NCBI GenBank assembly: GCA_020831775.1
Contig: JAFIFZ010000033.1
Span: 1 to 64,000, forward strand
Reading direction: 5' to 3'
Length of the DNA: 64,000 bases
Origin: Phycisphaerales bacterium
Lineage (GTDB): Bacteria > Planctomycetota > Phycisphaerae > Phycisphaerales > UBA1924
The notes below the pieces were generated by a model that saw only the letters and a list, made by a program, of their open reading frames with translations, made no database searches and was not told where the DNA came from. Positions 54,591-62,891 of the stretch are shown here, one piece after another (the stretch's first letter is position 1; each line of letters starts with the position of its first letter). The position numbers and the translations under genes are program-made.

Positions 54591-56039
54591 TTACTCCGCG
54601 CCGGCGACGGTGCGGAGCGAGCCGAGCTTCTCCAATGCGGCGTACCCGCCCCGCACATTCACCGCGTCGAACCCCATTCGTCTGAGGAACGCCGTCGACT
54701 TGGCCGAGCGGATCCCGCTCTGGCAATGGACCAGGAGCGGCTCGGTGCTCGGCGCTTCATCGAGGCGGGAAGCGAGGCGTGTGTGCGAGATGTTCACGGC
54801 GTCGGGCAGGTGGCCCCGGTCGTACTCGGTCCTGCGCCGAACATCCAGGACGCCGGGCCCGCCCGAGCCGATCATCTCCGCCGCCCGCTCGGGCTCGACC
54901 TCCGGCGCCTGCGCCAGCGCGTGCCCTTCGCCGACAAAGCGGTCGAGCTCGGCCGAGTGGAACCAGCCGGTCACCCGGTCGCGACCGATCCGCACGAGGT
55001 CGCGCACCGCCTCCTCCACGCCTCCCGGCGACACGATCAGCACGATCTTTTCGTCTTCGCGGATGAACGAGCCCGCGTCGGTCGGGAACGACTTGTCCAA
55101 GGGCAGATACAGCGATCCGGGCACATGCCCCTCCCTGAACGCGGCCCACGGACGCGTGTCGACCAGCGCGACGCCCTTGGCGTCCAGCAAGCGGAGTTCT
55201 TCAGGCGTCAGCCTCGTGGGCGAGGGGAGCTCGCCGAGCACCTTCGGCCCCTCCTTGTTCACTCGCTTCATGTCGGCGAAGTACAGGGGCGGCTCGGGCT
55301 GGCCCGCGAGGATGAAATCGACGAAGTCCTTCTCGCCCGTCGCGGCTCGCAGCGCCGAGTTGAAGCGGCGCTCGTAGCCGACGGTGCTCATCGGTACTGC
55401 GCCGAGTGCCTTGCCGCAGGCGCTGCCGGCCCCGTGCCCGGGCCAGACCTGCGCGAACTCGGGCAGCCCCTCCAGCACACGGAGCGACCTGAACAGGTCC
55501 TTCGCGCCCGGCTCCATCGCCCCCTTCTTTCCCGCGGCCGATTCAAGCAGGTCCGGACGTCCCAGATCGCCGACGAACAGGAAGTCGCCGGTGACCACAC
55601 CGATCGGCTCTGTCGCCCCCGACCCGTGGTCGGTCACAACGAAGACCATGTGCTCGGGCGTGTGCCCCGGCGTGTGCATGGCGCGGAACTCGATCGCGCC
55701 GATGCGGAACGAGTCCCAGTCGCGCAGAAGATGGTGGTCGTACGCCCCCCCGCCGTTCTTCTTGTCGAGCCACTGGTACGACCAGTCCGGCCCGCCCTCG
55801 GCGGAGACATAGACCTTCGCGCCGACGCGCTCGGCGAGCTCGCGCGAGCCGGAGACGAAGTCGGCGTGGATGTGCGTCTCGGCGACCGCGGCGATCCTCA
55901 GCCCGTTGTTGCGGGCGATCCCGATGTACCGGTCGACATCCCGCTCGGGATCGATCACGATCGCCTCGCCGGTGCGCTGGCAGCCGAAGATGTACGCCGC
56001 CTGGGCAAGCTTCTCGTCGTAAACCATCCGCATGAACAT
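54591..56039 (-). CDS. Persulfide dioxygenase-rhodanese fusion (CstB/ETHE1-like)
   Basis: This fusion should oxidise glutathione or low-molecular-weight persulfides to sulfite, then transfer sulfur. The 482-residue protein begins with an MBL-fold iron dioxygenase: metal-binding THIHADFVSG (His56, His58, Asp60), then MHTPGHTPEH and GDFLFVGDLGRPDL. Two rhodanese domains follow. The first (about 275-365) lacks its catalytic cysteine (IVSPGG), and the second (about 385-475) has it in VHCQSGIRS. The same arrangement (MBL plus one inactive and one active rhodanese) is typical of CstB-type enzymes. GGGAGGG precedes the ATG by 8 bases. First gene of the sulfur operon. Confidence 0.92.
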   Translation of the reverse strand: MFMRMVYDEKLAQAAYIFGCQRTGEAIVIDPERDVDRYIGIARNNGLRIAAVAETHIHADFVSGSRELAERVGAKVYVSAEGGPDWSYQWLDKKNGGGAYDHHLLRDWDSFRIGAIEFRAMHTPGHTPEHMVFVVTDHGSGATEPIGVVTGDFLFVGDLGRPDLLESAAGKKGAMEPGAKDLFRSLRVLEGLPEFAQVWPGHGAGSACGKALGAVPMSTVGYERRFNSALRAATGEKDFVDFILAGQPEPPLYFADMKRVNKEGPKVLGELPSPTRLTPEELRLLDAKGVALVDTRPWAAFREGHVPGSLYLPLDKSFPTDAGSFIREDEKIVLIVSPGGVEEAVRDLVRIGRDRVTGWFHSAELDRFVGEGHALAQAPEVEPERAAEMIGSGGPGVLDVRRRTEYDRGHLPDAVNISHTRLASRLDEAPSTEPLLVHCQSGIRSAKSTAFLRRMGFDAVNVRGGYAALEKLGSLRTVAGAE

Positions 56040-56166
56040 CTGTCGAGCCCTCCCTGCGGGAAACCGGCCCCGCCTCCGGGTTAGAGACACGGCAAAGGGC
56101 GTTCACTCCCGCCAATCACCGATTTTACGAGCAATCTCCTCGGAAGCCCCGCCCCACCCCGCGAAA

Positions 56167-56973
56167 CTATCGGTTCGGGGTCGAGAGCCGGGCCGCCAGA
56201 CGCTTGCGGACGCCCTCGGGAAGCCGCCCCGCCGACAGATCGCGGCAGATCTCCCGGGTCAGGTCGAGCGTTTCGAAGACCGATCTGCACCGCTCGCAGA
56301 TGATGCTCGTGTCGAACGGGACGTCCCGGTCGAGGGCGGACTGCTTGGCGTTGAGCAGGTCCATGCAGGTCTGCTCGGGGTAGGCCGGGGGCGGCGCCTC
56401 GCCCTTGGGAAGCGCCCCTTCGATCGCCTTTCGGAGCTTCAGCCTCGCCCGGTGCACGCGGCTCCGGACCGTCCCTTCCTCCAGCCCGAGGATCTGCGCG
56501 ACCTCGGGCATCGAGAATCCCGCGATCTCCTTGAGCACCAGCGGCACGCGGAAGTCTTCGGGCAACCCCACGATCGACGCTTCCAGCCGCTCGCGGGCCT
56601 CGCGCCGGACCTGCTCGCCGAGCGGGCCGCCGTCCTCGACACGGGCGACCAGCGGCTCATCGAAAGGCAACAGGGCGTCGAGCGAGCCGATCGAGGACGG
56701 CTCCCCGCTGCGGGTGCGGTGCATTCGCTTGCACGCGCGGGCGGCGATGGTGTACAGCCAGGTCTTCGGGTCCGACCGGCCATCAAAGCCCGACCAGCCC
56801 TTGAGCGCGTTCAGAAAGACCTCCTGCACGAGGTCCTCGGCCTTGGCCGGATCCCCGCAGAAACGCAGCCCGAGCGTGTACAGCCCCGCGGCGTGCTCCT
56901 CGGCGAGCTTGGCGACACCCTGTGCGGCGGTTTGCGTCGCTGAGGGATCGATAGGGGCGGGCTGCTCGGACAT
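56167..56973 (-). CDS. ECF-type RNA polymerase sigma factor with C-terminal cysteine-bearing tail
   Basis: The sigma factor (268 residues) has region 2 at about 28-90 (AEDLVQEVFLNALKGW and KTWLYTIAARACKR) and region 4 at about 128-185 (IVGLPEDFRVPLVLKEI...EGTVRSRVHRARLKL). A tail of about 70 residues is not needed for a basic ECF factor. It contains Cys203, Cys226, Cys229 (ICERC) and Cys243 in an acidic-to-basic helical stretch. This looks like a remnant or built-in zinc-finger anti-sigma-like module. The gene is 127 bases upstream of the sulfur operon on the same strand, so it could direct that operon. Confidence 0.88.
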   Translation of the reverse strand: MSEQPAPIDPSATQTAAQGVAKLAEEHAAGLYTLGLRFCGDPAKAEDLVQEVFLNALKGWSGFDGRSDPKTWLYTIAARACKRMHRTRSGEPSSIGSLDALLPFDEPLVARVEDGGPLGEQVRREARERLEASIVGLPEDFRVPLVLKEIAGFSMPEVAQILGLEEGTVRSRVHRARLKLRKAIEGALPKGEAPPPAYPEQTCMDLLNAKQSALDRDVPFDTSIICERCRSVFETLDLTREICRDLSAGRLPEGVRKRLAARLSTPNR

Positions 56974-57098
56974 CGGGCGAGTCTACGCGTGACCCGATCC
57001 GACCATCGAGAAGCGGGCCGACGCAGCGGACGCAACCCCCCCGGTAGAGTTCCGGGGGCGGTCGCTCATCAGCAACATTTGCCGTGCCTTGGGTGTCG

Positions 57099-57869
57099 TT
57101 ACTTGATCTGTGCGACGACATGCGAAACGCCGATGGTCTCGCCATCCCGTTCCGCCCGAGCGACAATCACCACACGGTCGTGCGGGCCGAAGGGCATGAG
57201 TTCGGCGATGCCTTCCCATGCGCCGCGGTGGCCCTCGTGCCTCCAGACGCGTCGGTTGCCGAACTCGCCGATGATCTCAGCATCGCCGATGCTGTACGCA
57301 ACGCTTGCTTCGTTGTCGCCCTCGACGGCGCGGTGGACCGCCCAGAAGCGGACGGCGTCGACCTCCGGGTTCTGCGTGACGACGGAGAATTCGTACTGGA
57401 ATTCATCGGTAGCGATGAGCTCCGGAGGTGCATGCCACTCGGGCGACGCGAGGGCGATCTCCTCATCCTGCGTCGCGCCGGCGCACCAGTTGAAGATCTC
57501 GATCGCCGCATCGGCGCGGATCGAGATGCACGCGGCGTAACCGATAGCCGCATCGCACGGCTCCTGCAACAGTTCGCGGTACTTCGCCCAGCAGTCCGCG
57601 GGCTTGTCGGTGTCGCTCAAGCGAGTGAGATCGTGGTGAAGACCGATCACCACCGTCCGCATGCAGCTATCAAGAAACCGGCCTTCGAAACGAGACACGC
57701 AATCCAGCAGCCGCTCGTTGTAGGTGTTCCATGCCGATCGAAGACCTTCGAGCGGCTTCTCATCCGCGGTCGACACGGAGGCGGAGCACACAACCACCGC
57801 CGCGGACGCAACAGCTCCGAAACGGACCAACAAACCTGAACGGTGCCGGCGCTTTGCAGACCTTGTCAT
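57099..57869 (-). CDS. Secreted hypothetical protein
   Basis: The 256-residue exported protein has a basic N-terminus and a signal peptide ending near residue 35 (ASAAVVVCSASVSTADE). The mature part has seven or so cysteines spaced along the first half (LLDCVSR, DSCMRT, DCWAK, PCDAA, AACIS, NWCAG), which suggests disulfide bonds. The second half is beta-rich and acidic. No family is recognised. AGGGGA precedes the ATG at 5-6 bases, which supports this start over one 35 codons upstream. Upstream lies an AT-rich promoter-like stretch (TATAAG on the minus strand near 57972-57980). Confidence 0.65.
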   Translation of the reverse strand: MTRSAKRRHRSGLLVRFGAVASAAVVVCSASVSTADEKPLEGLRSAWNTYNERLLDCVSRFEGRFLDSCMRTVVIGLHHDLTRLSDTDKPADCWAKYRELLQEPCDAAIGYAACISIRADAAIEIFNWCAGATQDEEIALASPEWHAPPELIATDEFQYEFSVVTQNPEVDAVRFWAVHRAVEGDNEASVAYSIGDAEIIGEFGNRRVWRHEGHRGAWEGIAELMPFGPHDRVVIVARAERDGETIGVSHVVAQIK

Positions 57870-58066
57870 TTGATTCCCCTCGTGCTCGCCCTCGTGCCGC
57901 CGCTCGACTTTGAGCTGCGGCCCGGTGGGCAGTTCGTCCGAAAACAGACTACACGATCTTCGACTGTCCGGCAACGCGTCTTATACGATATTTGGAAAAA
58001 AAAAGGGTGTGGTTCCGCGACGGGGCCGGATCGTGCCTCTTGAGCGCTGAGCGGCGTTCGGCGCAC

Positions 58067-58092
58067 GAAAAAACCCGGCCATGGAGCCGGGT
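58067..58092 (-). terminator. Rho-independent terminator of tRNA-Val
   Basis: A 7-bp stem (ACCCGGC/GCCGGGT) with a 6-base loop is followed on the minus strand by TTTTTTCG. It is directly downstream of tRNA-Val. Confidence 0.8.
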
Positions 58093-58095
58093 CAG

Positions 58096-58169
58096 TGGGC
58101 GTAACAGGACTCGAACCTGTGACCTCTTCCTTGTCATGGAAGCGCGCTAGCCAACTGCGCCATACGCCC
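58096..58169 (-). tRNA. tRNA-Val(GAC)
   Basis: The acceptor arm is GGGCGTA/TACGCCC. The D-stem is GCGC and the anticodon stem CTTCC/GGAAG with loop ATGACAA, giving anticodon GAC. The T arm is ACAGG-TTCGAGT-CCTGT and the discriminator is A. No CCA is encoded. Confidence 0.95.
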
Positions 58170-58276
58170 GGGTTGTCGCCCTCGCGGGCAGGGCGAGTAT
58201 ACGCCCCAACAGCCCCCACGCCAAGGGCCCGCCCCACCTCTGCCGGCCTCGGCCCAGCAGCCCCGGAGCGGGTCGC

Positions 58277-58915
58277 TCAGAACGGGAACATGAACGCAAA
58301 GTGCACCAGCGGCATGTCCCGCGCGGGGTTGTTCGCCTCGCCCTCGATCCTCGCGTTGGAGATGTGGTGGTGGCGTACGCCGGCGACGAAACGGGCCGGG
58401 CCGTTGCCGATCCGGCGCGTGAAGCCCAGGCCCCCGCGCGGAGTGAAGTTGAGGCTTGTGCCTCCGGCCGGGACGTTCTTCTCCGTCCAGAGGGCGCCGA
58501 GGCCGAGCTCGGCGAAGACGGTCCAGTCCCGGGGCTCGTCGTGCCAGAAGTGCCAGCGGAGGCCGAGCTGCGGGTTGACGCCGTAGGTGTTCGGCCCTTT
58601 CTGGTCGGCGTACCAGAGGGCGAGCTCGCCGATGACTTCGAGGTCGTCGATGAGGAAGTGATGGAAGGCGCCGTGGATCTGGTAGTCGGTCTCGTCGCCG
58701 AAGGTCGTCGCGACTGCCCCGCCGGCGGACCACCAGGTCTTGCCTGCCGTGCCGAACGGCTCGAAGTGCCTGGGAAAGACCTCGTCGAGCGAGGTGTTGG
58801 ACCACTCCCGCTCGTATGTGAGCCCTCCCACGCCGAGCCCGCCGCCCGAAGCAGCGGCCCCCGAGCAGAGCAGACAGACGATCCCCGTATACGCCGCGAT
58901 CAACATCCGATGCAT
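58277..58915 (-). CDS. PagL-like lipid A 3-O-deacylase / acyloxyacyl hydrolase family outer-membrane protein
   Basis: The 212-residue protein has a signal peptide (about 1-22) and an eight-strand-type amphipathic barrel. The last third contains GVRHHHISNARIEG, which matches the PagL catalytic His-x-Ser region (HHISNA), and the chain ends with alternating aromatics (VHFAFMFPF), typical of outer-membrane barrels. PagL removes a 3-O-linked acyl chain from lipid A. That this bacterium makes lipid A cannot be judged from the window. A second ATG three codons in is possible. Confidence 0.8.
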   Translation of the reverse strand: MHRMLIAAYTGIVCLLCSGAAASGGGLGVGGLTYEREWSNTSLDEVFPRHFEPFGTAGKTWWSAGGAVATTFGDETDYQIHGAFHHFLIDDLEVIGELALWYADQKGPNTYGVNPQLGLRWHFWHDEPRDWTVFAELGLGALWTEKNVPAGGTSLNFTPRGGLGFTRRIGNGPARFVAGVRHHHISNARIEGEANNPARDMPLVHFAFMFPF

Positions 58916-58987
58916 GGGCGGAGGGTACCCGCTTGAGCCGCCGGGCGAACGGAACGACAGCCCGCCGGATCGCTGATATCGTTGGGC

Positions 58988-59251
58988 ATGCCGAGGTACG
59001 AGTACCGCTGCGAAAGCACCCACGAGATCGTTGAGGTCTCCCACCCGATGTCCGAGACGCTCCGGACCTGGGGCGAGGTCTGCGAGCGGGCCGGGATCGA
59101 CCCGGGCAAGACCCCCGCAAAGACGCCTGTCGAAAAGGTCGTCAGCCTCGCCAGCATCGGAGGCGCCGGGCCTTCGGGGGGGCCTTCGGCAGGTCAGTCA
59201 GGGGGAGCACCGCCCCACTCCTGCGGGCCGGGCTGCTGCATGGGTGGCTGA
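58988..59251 (+). CDS. Small FmdB-like zinc-ribbon protein
   Basis: The 87-residue protein opens like the FmdB regulatory family (MPRYEYRCESTHEIVEVSHPMSET). The second CxxC of the ribbon is degenerate: instead of CPxCG there is a single GEVCERAG. The C-terminus is Gly/Ser/Pro-rich and ends with a cysteine cluster (HSCGPGCCMGG). Small proteins of this kind are often found beside metabolic operons, but their role is unclear. It is transcribed divergently from the PagL-like gene, with only 72 bases between. Confidence 0.7.
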   Translation: MPRYEYRCESTHEIVEVSHPMSETLRTWGEVCERAGIDPGKTPAKTPVEKVVSLASIGGAGPSGGPSAGQSGGAPPHSCGPGCCMGG

Positions 59252-59284
59252 AGGACGGGCGGCTGATCGATCTAGAGCGTGGAA

Positions 59285-59530
59285 TCAGGCGTCGCCGGGC
59301 AGGCGTCGCTCGTCTCCGTCGTCGGCCTCGGGCCGCTCGTCGGCGTCCTCGCCCTCTTCCAGCCGCACCGCGAGGGACTCGATCCTGCGCTCGATCCGTT
59401 CGAGCCTCGCCATCACTCCGTCGAGACGCCGGAAGGCTTCGACCACCTGATCGCTGAGCGCCTCGGACTCGTGCTGTGAAAACGCGAGCGTCTCTTCGAC
59501 CCGCCTGATCCGGCTTTCCTGATCGCTCAT
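59285..59530 (-). CDS. SlyX-like coiled-coil protein
   Basis: The 81-residue protein is almost entirely a coiled coil (heptads in RIRRVEETLAFSQHESEALSDQ and MARLERIERRIESLAVRLEE), with an acidic C-terminus, like the SlyX family. Its ATG overlaps the stop of the ABC exporter (ATGA), so it is coupled as the last gene of the ctaB-ABC-slyX operon. Function of SlyX is not known. Confidence 0.75.
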   Translation of the reverse strand: MSDQESRIRRVEETLAFSQHESEALSDQVVEAFRRLDGVMARLERIERRIESLAVRLEEGEDADERPEADDGDERRLPGDA

Positions 59531-61407
59531 GTGGCCCTCCGCGAAGCGATGATAGCGATCGCCACGCCCCCCACCCCGAACGCCGCCGCCCCGGCCCACG
59601 CGAACACCCCCGCCGGCTCGCCGAGCACCGAGCCCCGCAACGCGTCGGTCGGCCAGCTCAGGGGGTTGATCGCGATCACCACGCGCATCCACCCCGCGGC
59701 TTCGGACGCCGGGAAGACCGACCCGCTCAGCAGCCACATCGGCATCAGCACCAGGTTCATCAGCCCGTGGAAGCCCGCGACCGAGCCGACCCGCCACGCG
59801 AGAGCCGTCCCCACGCCCAGCACGCCCGCGGCGATACACGCCGAGGCGACCATCGCCCCCGCGATCCCCGCCCCGGTGAGCTCGACGCCCACCAGCGGCC
59901 CAGCGAAGAGCACCGCCCCCGCCTGGATCAACGCCAAGAGCCCTCCGGCGATGATCTTCGCGCCCGCGATCCCCGCCCTCGGCGCGGGGCTGACCAGCGC
60001 CGCCTGCAAAAAACCTTCCTTGCGGTCCTCGATCAGTGTGATCGCGCCGAAGACGGCCGTGAAGAGCGCCGCCATCGAGACCATCCCCGGCAGCAGCCAG
60101 GCGACATACCCCGCGTCGGTCCCGACCGCGGCCCGCGCGAACCCGCCCCCCAGCACCAGCCAGACGATCGCGACGGTGCCGAGCGTGCCGACAATCCGCG
60201 AGGGCTGACGGAACAGCCGCAGAAACTCGCGCGACGAGAGCGCCCGGATCGCGCCCGCCAGCCCGGCCGAGGGCGGGATGACCGCGCCCGATGCCCCGGG
60301 CAGGTCTGCGGGCTCTGCCGGAACGACGGCGGGGACAAAGACCGCGTCTTCGCCCGCCTCCTCCCGCTCCTGCGGCTGCGCCGTCGACTCGTTTTCGGCC
60401 TCGTCGGTTCGCACTTCACCGGTCAGCGGCTCGCCGGTGATCGCAAGGTAAGCATCGGCGAGGGTCGGTCGCCGGACCTCGAAGCCGACGCCGCCCTGCA
60501 CCAGCAGCCCCGCGGCTTTCTCGATCGCTTCGTCGCCCCGCACAACGACGCCCGCATCTGTGGGAACAACGCCGACGCCAGCACCGTCGAGCACACCGCT
60601 CGCCCGCGGATCTTCAGAGCAGAGCGTCCGCTCGCCGGCGCGTGAGGCGAGATCCTCGGGCGTGCCGTCGGCGACGATGCGGCCCTCATGCACCATCACG
60701 ACGCGGTCGGCCCGCTCCGCCTCGTCGATCAGGTGTGTGCTGAAGACGATGGTGCGTTCGCTGCCTTCAGATTCTGGGCCGAGGAGGGCGTCCCAGAAGG
60801 CGTTGCGCGAGGCGAGGTCGAGGCCCGCCGTCGCCTCGTCGAGCAGGAGCAGGTCCGGCCCGTGCAGCAGGGCGCGAGCGAGGTCAGCCCGCCGGGCCAG
60901 GCCGCCCGAGAGCGTGCCGACGCGGTCGTGCGCGCGGTCGGCGATCGCGAACTGTTCGAGCAGCGATGCGATGCGTTCGCGGCGCTCCGAGCCGCGGATG
61001 GCGAAGAGCGCCGCGTGCACGCGCAGGTTCTCCTTGACCGTCAGGAGCGGGTCGAGGCTCGGGCTCTGGAAGACGACGCCGGTTTCAGCGCGGATGCGGC
61101 GGACGCCGCCCGGCATCGTCACCGAAGCGCCGAGAACCAGCACGCGTCCCGCCCGGACGGGCATCGCGGTCGAGGCGAGTTTGAGGAGGGTCGACTTGCC
61201 CGAGCCGTTGGGGCCCAGCAGGGCGACGCGCTCGCCCCGCGCGATCTGCAGCGAGACCCCGGCGAGGGCGTCGCCTGAACGCTTGGCGTAGCGGTGCGTG
61301 ACGCCCTCGAACGAGAGGGCGGGCGGGCCGGGGCGTTGAGATTCCGGGGCTTCGTCGGCGTGGACAGGCGTTTCGGCGGAGTCGGTGTTGGCTTCAGCGT
61401 CGGCCAC
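59527..61407 (-). CDS. ABC-2-type exporter with ATPase and permease fused
   Basis: The 626-residue half-transporter joins two modules. The ATPase (about 30-260) has Walker A GPNGSGKST, the signature LSGGLARRADLARAL, Walker B DLLLLDEATAGLD and the H-loop FSTHLIDEAERAD. A Glu-rich linker region (about 310-380) follows. The ABC-2 permease (about 385-626) has six hydrophobic segments and the loop IEDRKEGFLQAALVSPAPRAGIAGAKI. NatA/DrrA-type exporters are the nearest group. It starts 6 bases after the ctaB stop, so a link to haem or oxidase biogenesis is possible but unproven. Confidence 0.88.
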   Translation of the reverse strand: MADAEANTDSAETPVHADEAPESQRPGPPALSFEGVTHRYAKRSGDALAGVSLQIARGERVALLGPNGSGKSTLLKLASTAMPVRAGRVLVLGASVTMPGGVRRIRAETGVVFQSPSLDPLLTVKENLRVHAALFAIRGSERRERIASLLEQFAIADRAHDRVGTLSGGLARRADLARALLHGPDLLLLDEATAGLDLASRNAFWDALLGPESEGSERTIVFSTHLIDEAERADRVVMVHEGRIVADGTPEDLASRAGERTLCSEDPRASGVLDGAGVGVVPTDAGVVVRGDEAIEKAAGLLVQGGVGFEVRRPTLADAYLAITGEPLTGEVRTDEAENESTAQPQEREEAGEDAVFVPAVVPAEPADLPGASGAVIPPSAGLAGAIRALSSREFLRLFRQPSRIVGTLGTVAIVWLVLGGGFARAAVGTDAGYVAWLLPGMVSMAALFTAVFGAITLIEDRKEGFLQAALVSPAPRAGIAGAKIIAGGLLALIQAGAVLFAGPLVGVELTGAGIAGAMVASACIAAGVLGVGTALAWRVGSVAGFHGLMNLVLMPMWLLSGSVFPASEAAGWMRVVIAINPLSWPTDALRGSVLGEPAGVFAWAGAAAFGVGGVAIAIIASRRAT

Positions 61408-61413
61408 GGGCGA

Positions 61414-62490
61414 TCAGAACAGCAGCGTCCGCACGACCGCCTCGGCAACGAGGCAGACGAGCAGCAGCGGCAGGTGCATGACCGACGCGAGGAAGACACG
61501 CCGAGCCGCGGCGGGCGTCGGGTCGCGAAGCACCTTGCCCGTCAGCACCACATACGCGACACCGGTGATAACCGCGACGCTCAGCGAAAACCAACCCAGG
61601 CGGTCGGGCAACGCCAAGACCGGGGCGATCGTCGCGGGGATGAGGAGGATCGCGGTGACGAACATCGTGATCGCGGTGACGCGTCCGACGGGCGCTCCGC
61701 CCTCGCCGGCGTCTTTGTGCTTCTGCGCCTCGACAACGGGCAGCACCCTGAAGCCGCCGAGGGCGTAGTCCTCGCGGTACATCCACGCGATCGCCAGGAA
61801 GTGCGGGAGCTGCCACACGAACATCAGCACGAAGAGGCTCCACGCACCGGGCGCGAGCAGGGCCTGCCACTGGTCCTGCCCGGCGGCGTGCGTCGCGGCG
61901 GTCCAGCCGATGATCGGGGGCAAGGCGCCGGGCACGGCGCCCACCAGCGTCGAGAAGATGCTCGCCGGCTTCATCGGCGTGTACAGCGCGATGTAGCTCA
62001 CGATGCACGCCAGCGCGACCAGCGCCGAGGCGACGCCCGTCGCCATCGCAAGGAGGCCAACGCCCAGAACACACAGCACGACAGACATCAGCAAGACCGA
62101 CTGCGGACGCACGCGACCGCTGGGGATCGGTCTCCCGGCGGTCCGCGGCATCTTCGCGTCGCGCTCGCGCTCGGCCCACTGGTTCATCGCGTTGGCGCCC
62201 GCCGCCGAGAGCGCCGTGCCGACGGCGCAGGCGAGCAAGGCCGCGGCGAACGACCAGGCCGTCCAAGACAGCCCGACGGCGGCGATCAGAAACCCGACGA
62301 CGGAAGTGATCGTCACCAGGCGCGTGATGCCCGGCTTGGTCGATTCGACCAGCGCCCGAGCGACACGGGACCTGGCGTCGATCGACGCTGTGACAGTTGC
62401 AACGGGCTGCGCGGGGCTCAATCGCGTCACGCTGGCCTCCGGGGTTGCCGCAGCGCATTCGGTGGGCGAGGTGGCAGGATCTTCCTGCAC
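61414..62490 (-). CDS. ctaB: Protohaem IX farnesyltransferase (haem O synthase)
   Basis: The enzyme adds a farnesyl group to haem B to make haem O for haem-copper oxidases. The UbiA-family protein has about nine membrane helices. The first prenyl-diphosphate motif is NAMNQWAERERDAKMPRT, with the AGRPIPSGR block. The second is the loop MYREDYALGGFRVLPVV; TPMKP and GALPPIIGW are also typical. The start is uncertain: I use a GTG (358 residues), but the frame is open further upstream and no clear ribosome site decides. The SCO chaperone gene elsewhere in the window serves the same oxidase. Confidence 0.9.
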   Translation of the reverse strand: MQEDPATSPTECAAATPEASVTRLSPAQPVATVTASIDARSRVARALVESTKPGITRLVTITSVVGFLIAAVGLSWTAWSFAAALLACAVGTALSAAGANAMNQWAERERDAKMPRTAGRPIPSGRVRPQSVLLMSVVLCVLGVGLLAMATGVASALVALACIVSYIALYTPMKPASIFSTLVGAVPGALPPIIGWTAATHAAGQDQWQALLAPGAWSLFVLMFVWQLPHFLAIAWMYREDYALGGFRVLPVVEAQKHKDAGEGGAPVGRVTAITMFVTAILLIPATIAPVLALPDRLGWFSLSVAVITGVAYVVLTGKVLRDPTPAAARRVFLASVMHLPLLLVCLVAEAVVRTLLF

Positions 62491-62734
62491 CGAGTTGTTG
62501 CCTGCCTGGAACGGTTGCGGTTTTACAGGAATCAAGTCTAGGCCGCCACAGGGTAACCGGAAACGGTCCCGGACCGGGCGCCGGGCCCTCCCATCCGCCC
62601 TTCCGACACCGCCAATCGCCCCCTCGGCACGGCGCCGGCGAGGGTCAGGATCTTCGCCCGCCGGGGCCCTCGGATCCACCCGTGAAAGGTTGTGGGCGGC
62701 CTACCGTTGGCCCGACGGCCCCGGCCCGTCCGCC

Positions 62735-62808
62735 GTCCCGGTAGCTCAGCTGGATAGAGCAGCGGACTTCTAATCCGCAGGTCGAAGGTTCGAATCCTTC
62801 CCGGGACG
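62735..62808 (+). tRNA. tRNA-Arg(TCT)
   Basis: The acceptor is GTCCCGG/CCGGGAC. T8-A9 and a GCTC D-stem follow. The anticodon stem is GCGGA/TCCGC with loop CTTCTAA, giving anticodon TCT. The T arm is GAAGG-TTCGAAT-CCTTC and the discriminator is G. No CCA is encoded. It reads the rare AGA/AGG codons. Confidence 0.95.
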
Positions 62809-62834
62809 CTTGAACCGACGCCAAACTCATGAAA

Positions 62835-62870
62835 GAAACAGGGCGTCGGCCTGAGCCGACGCCCTGTTTC
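62835..62870. terminator. Bidirectional terminator
   Basis: A perfect 16-bp stem (GAAACAGGGCGTCGGC and complement) with a CTGA loop separates tRNA-Arg(TCT) from the convergent clpX gene. Both exits contain T-rich runs within or after the stem (TGTTTC), so it could terminate either transcript. Confidence 0.75.
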
Positions 62871-62891
62871 GGTCTTGTTATCGCGGCCGGC

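Noticed and set aside
57036-57058. A CCCCCGG/CCGGGGG hairpin before the secreted unknown's stop codon
   Set aside because: No T tract on either side; too weak to call a terminator.
62645-62830. A minus-strand open frame with REGFEPSTCGLE over tRNA-Arg(TCT)
   Set aside because: Same artefact: reverse translation of a tRNA gene. No ribosome site.
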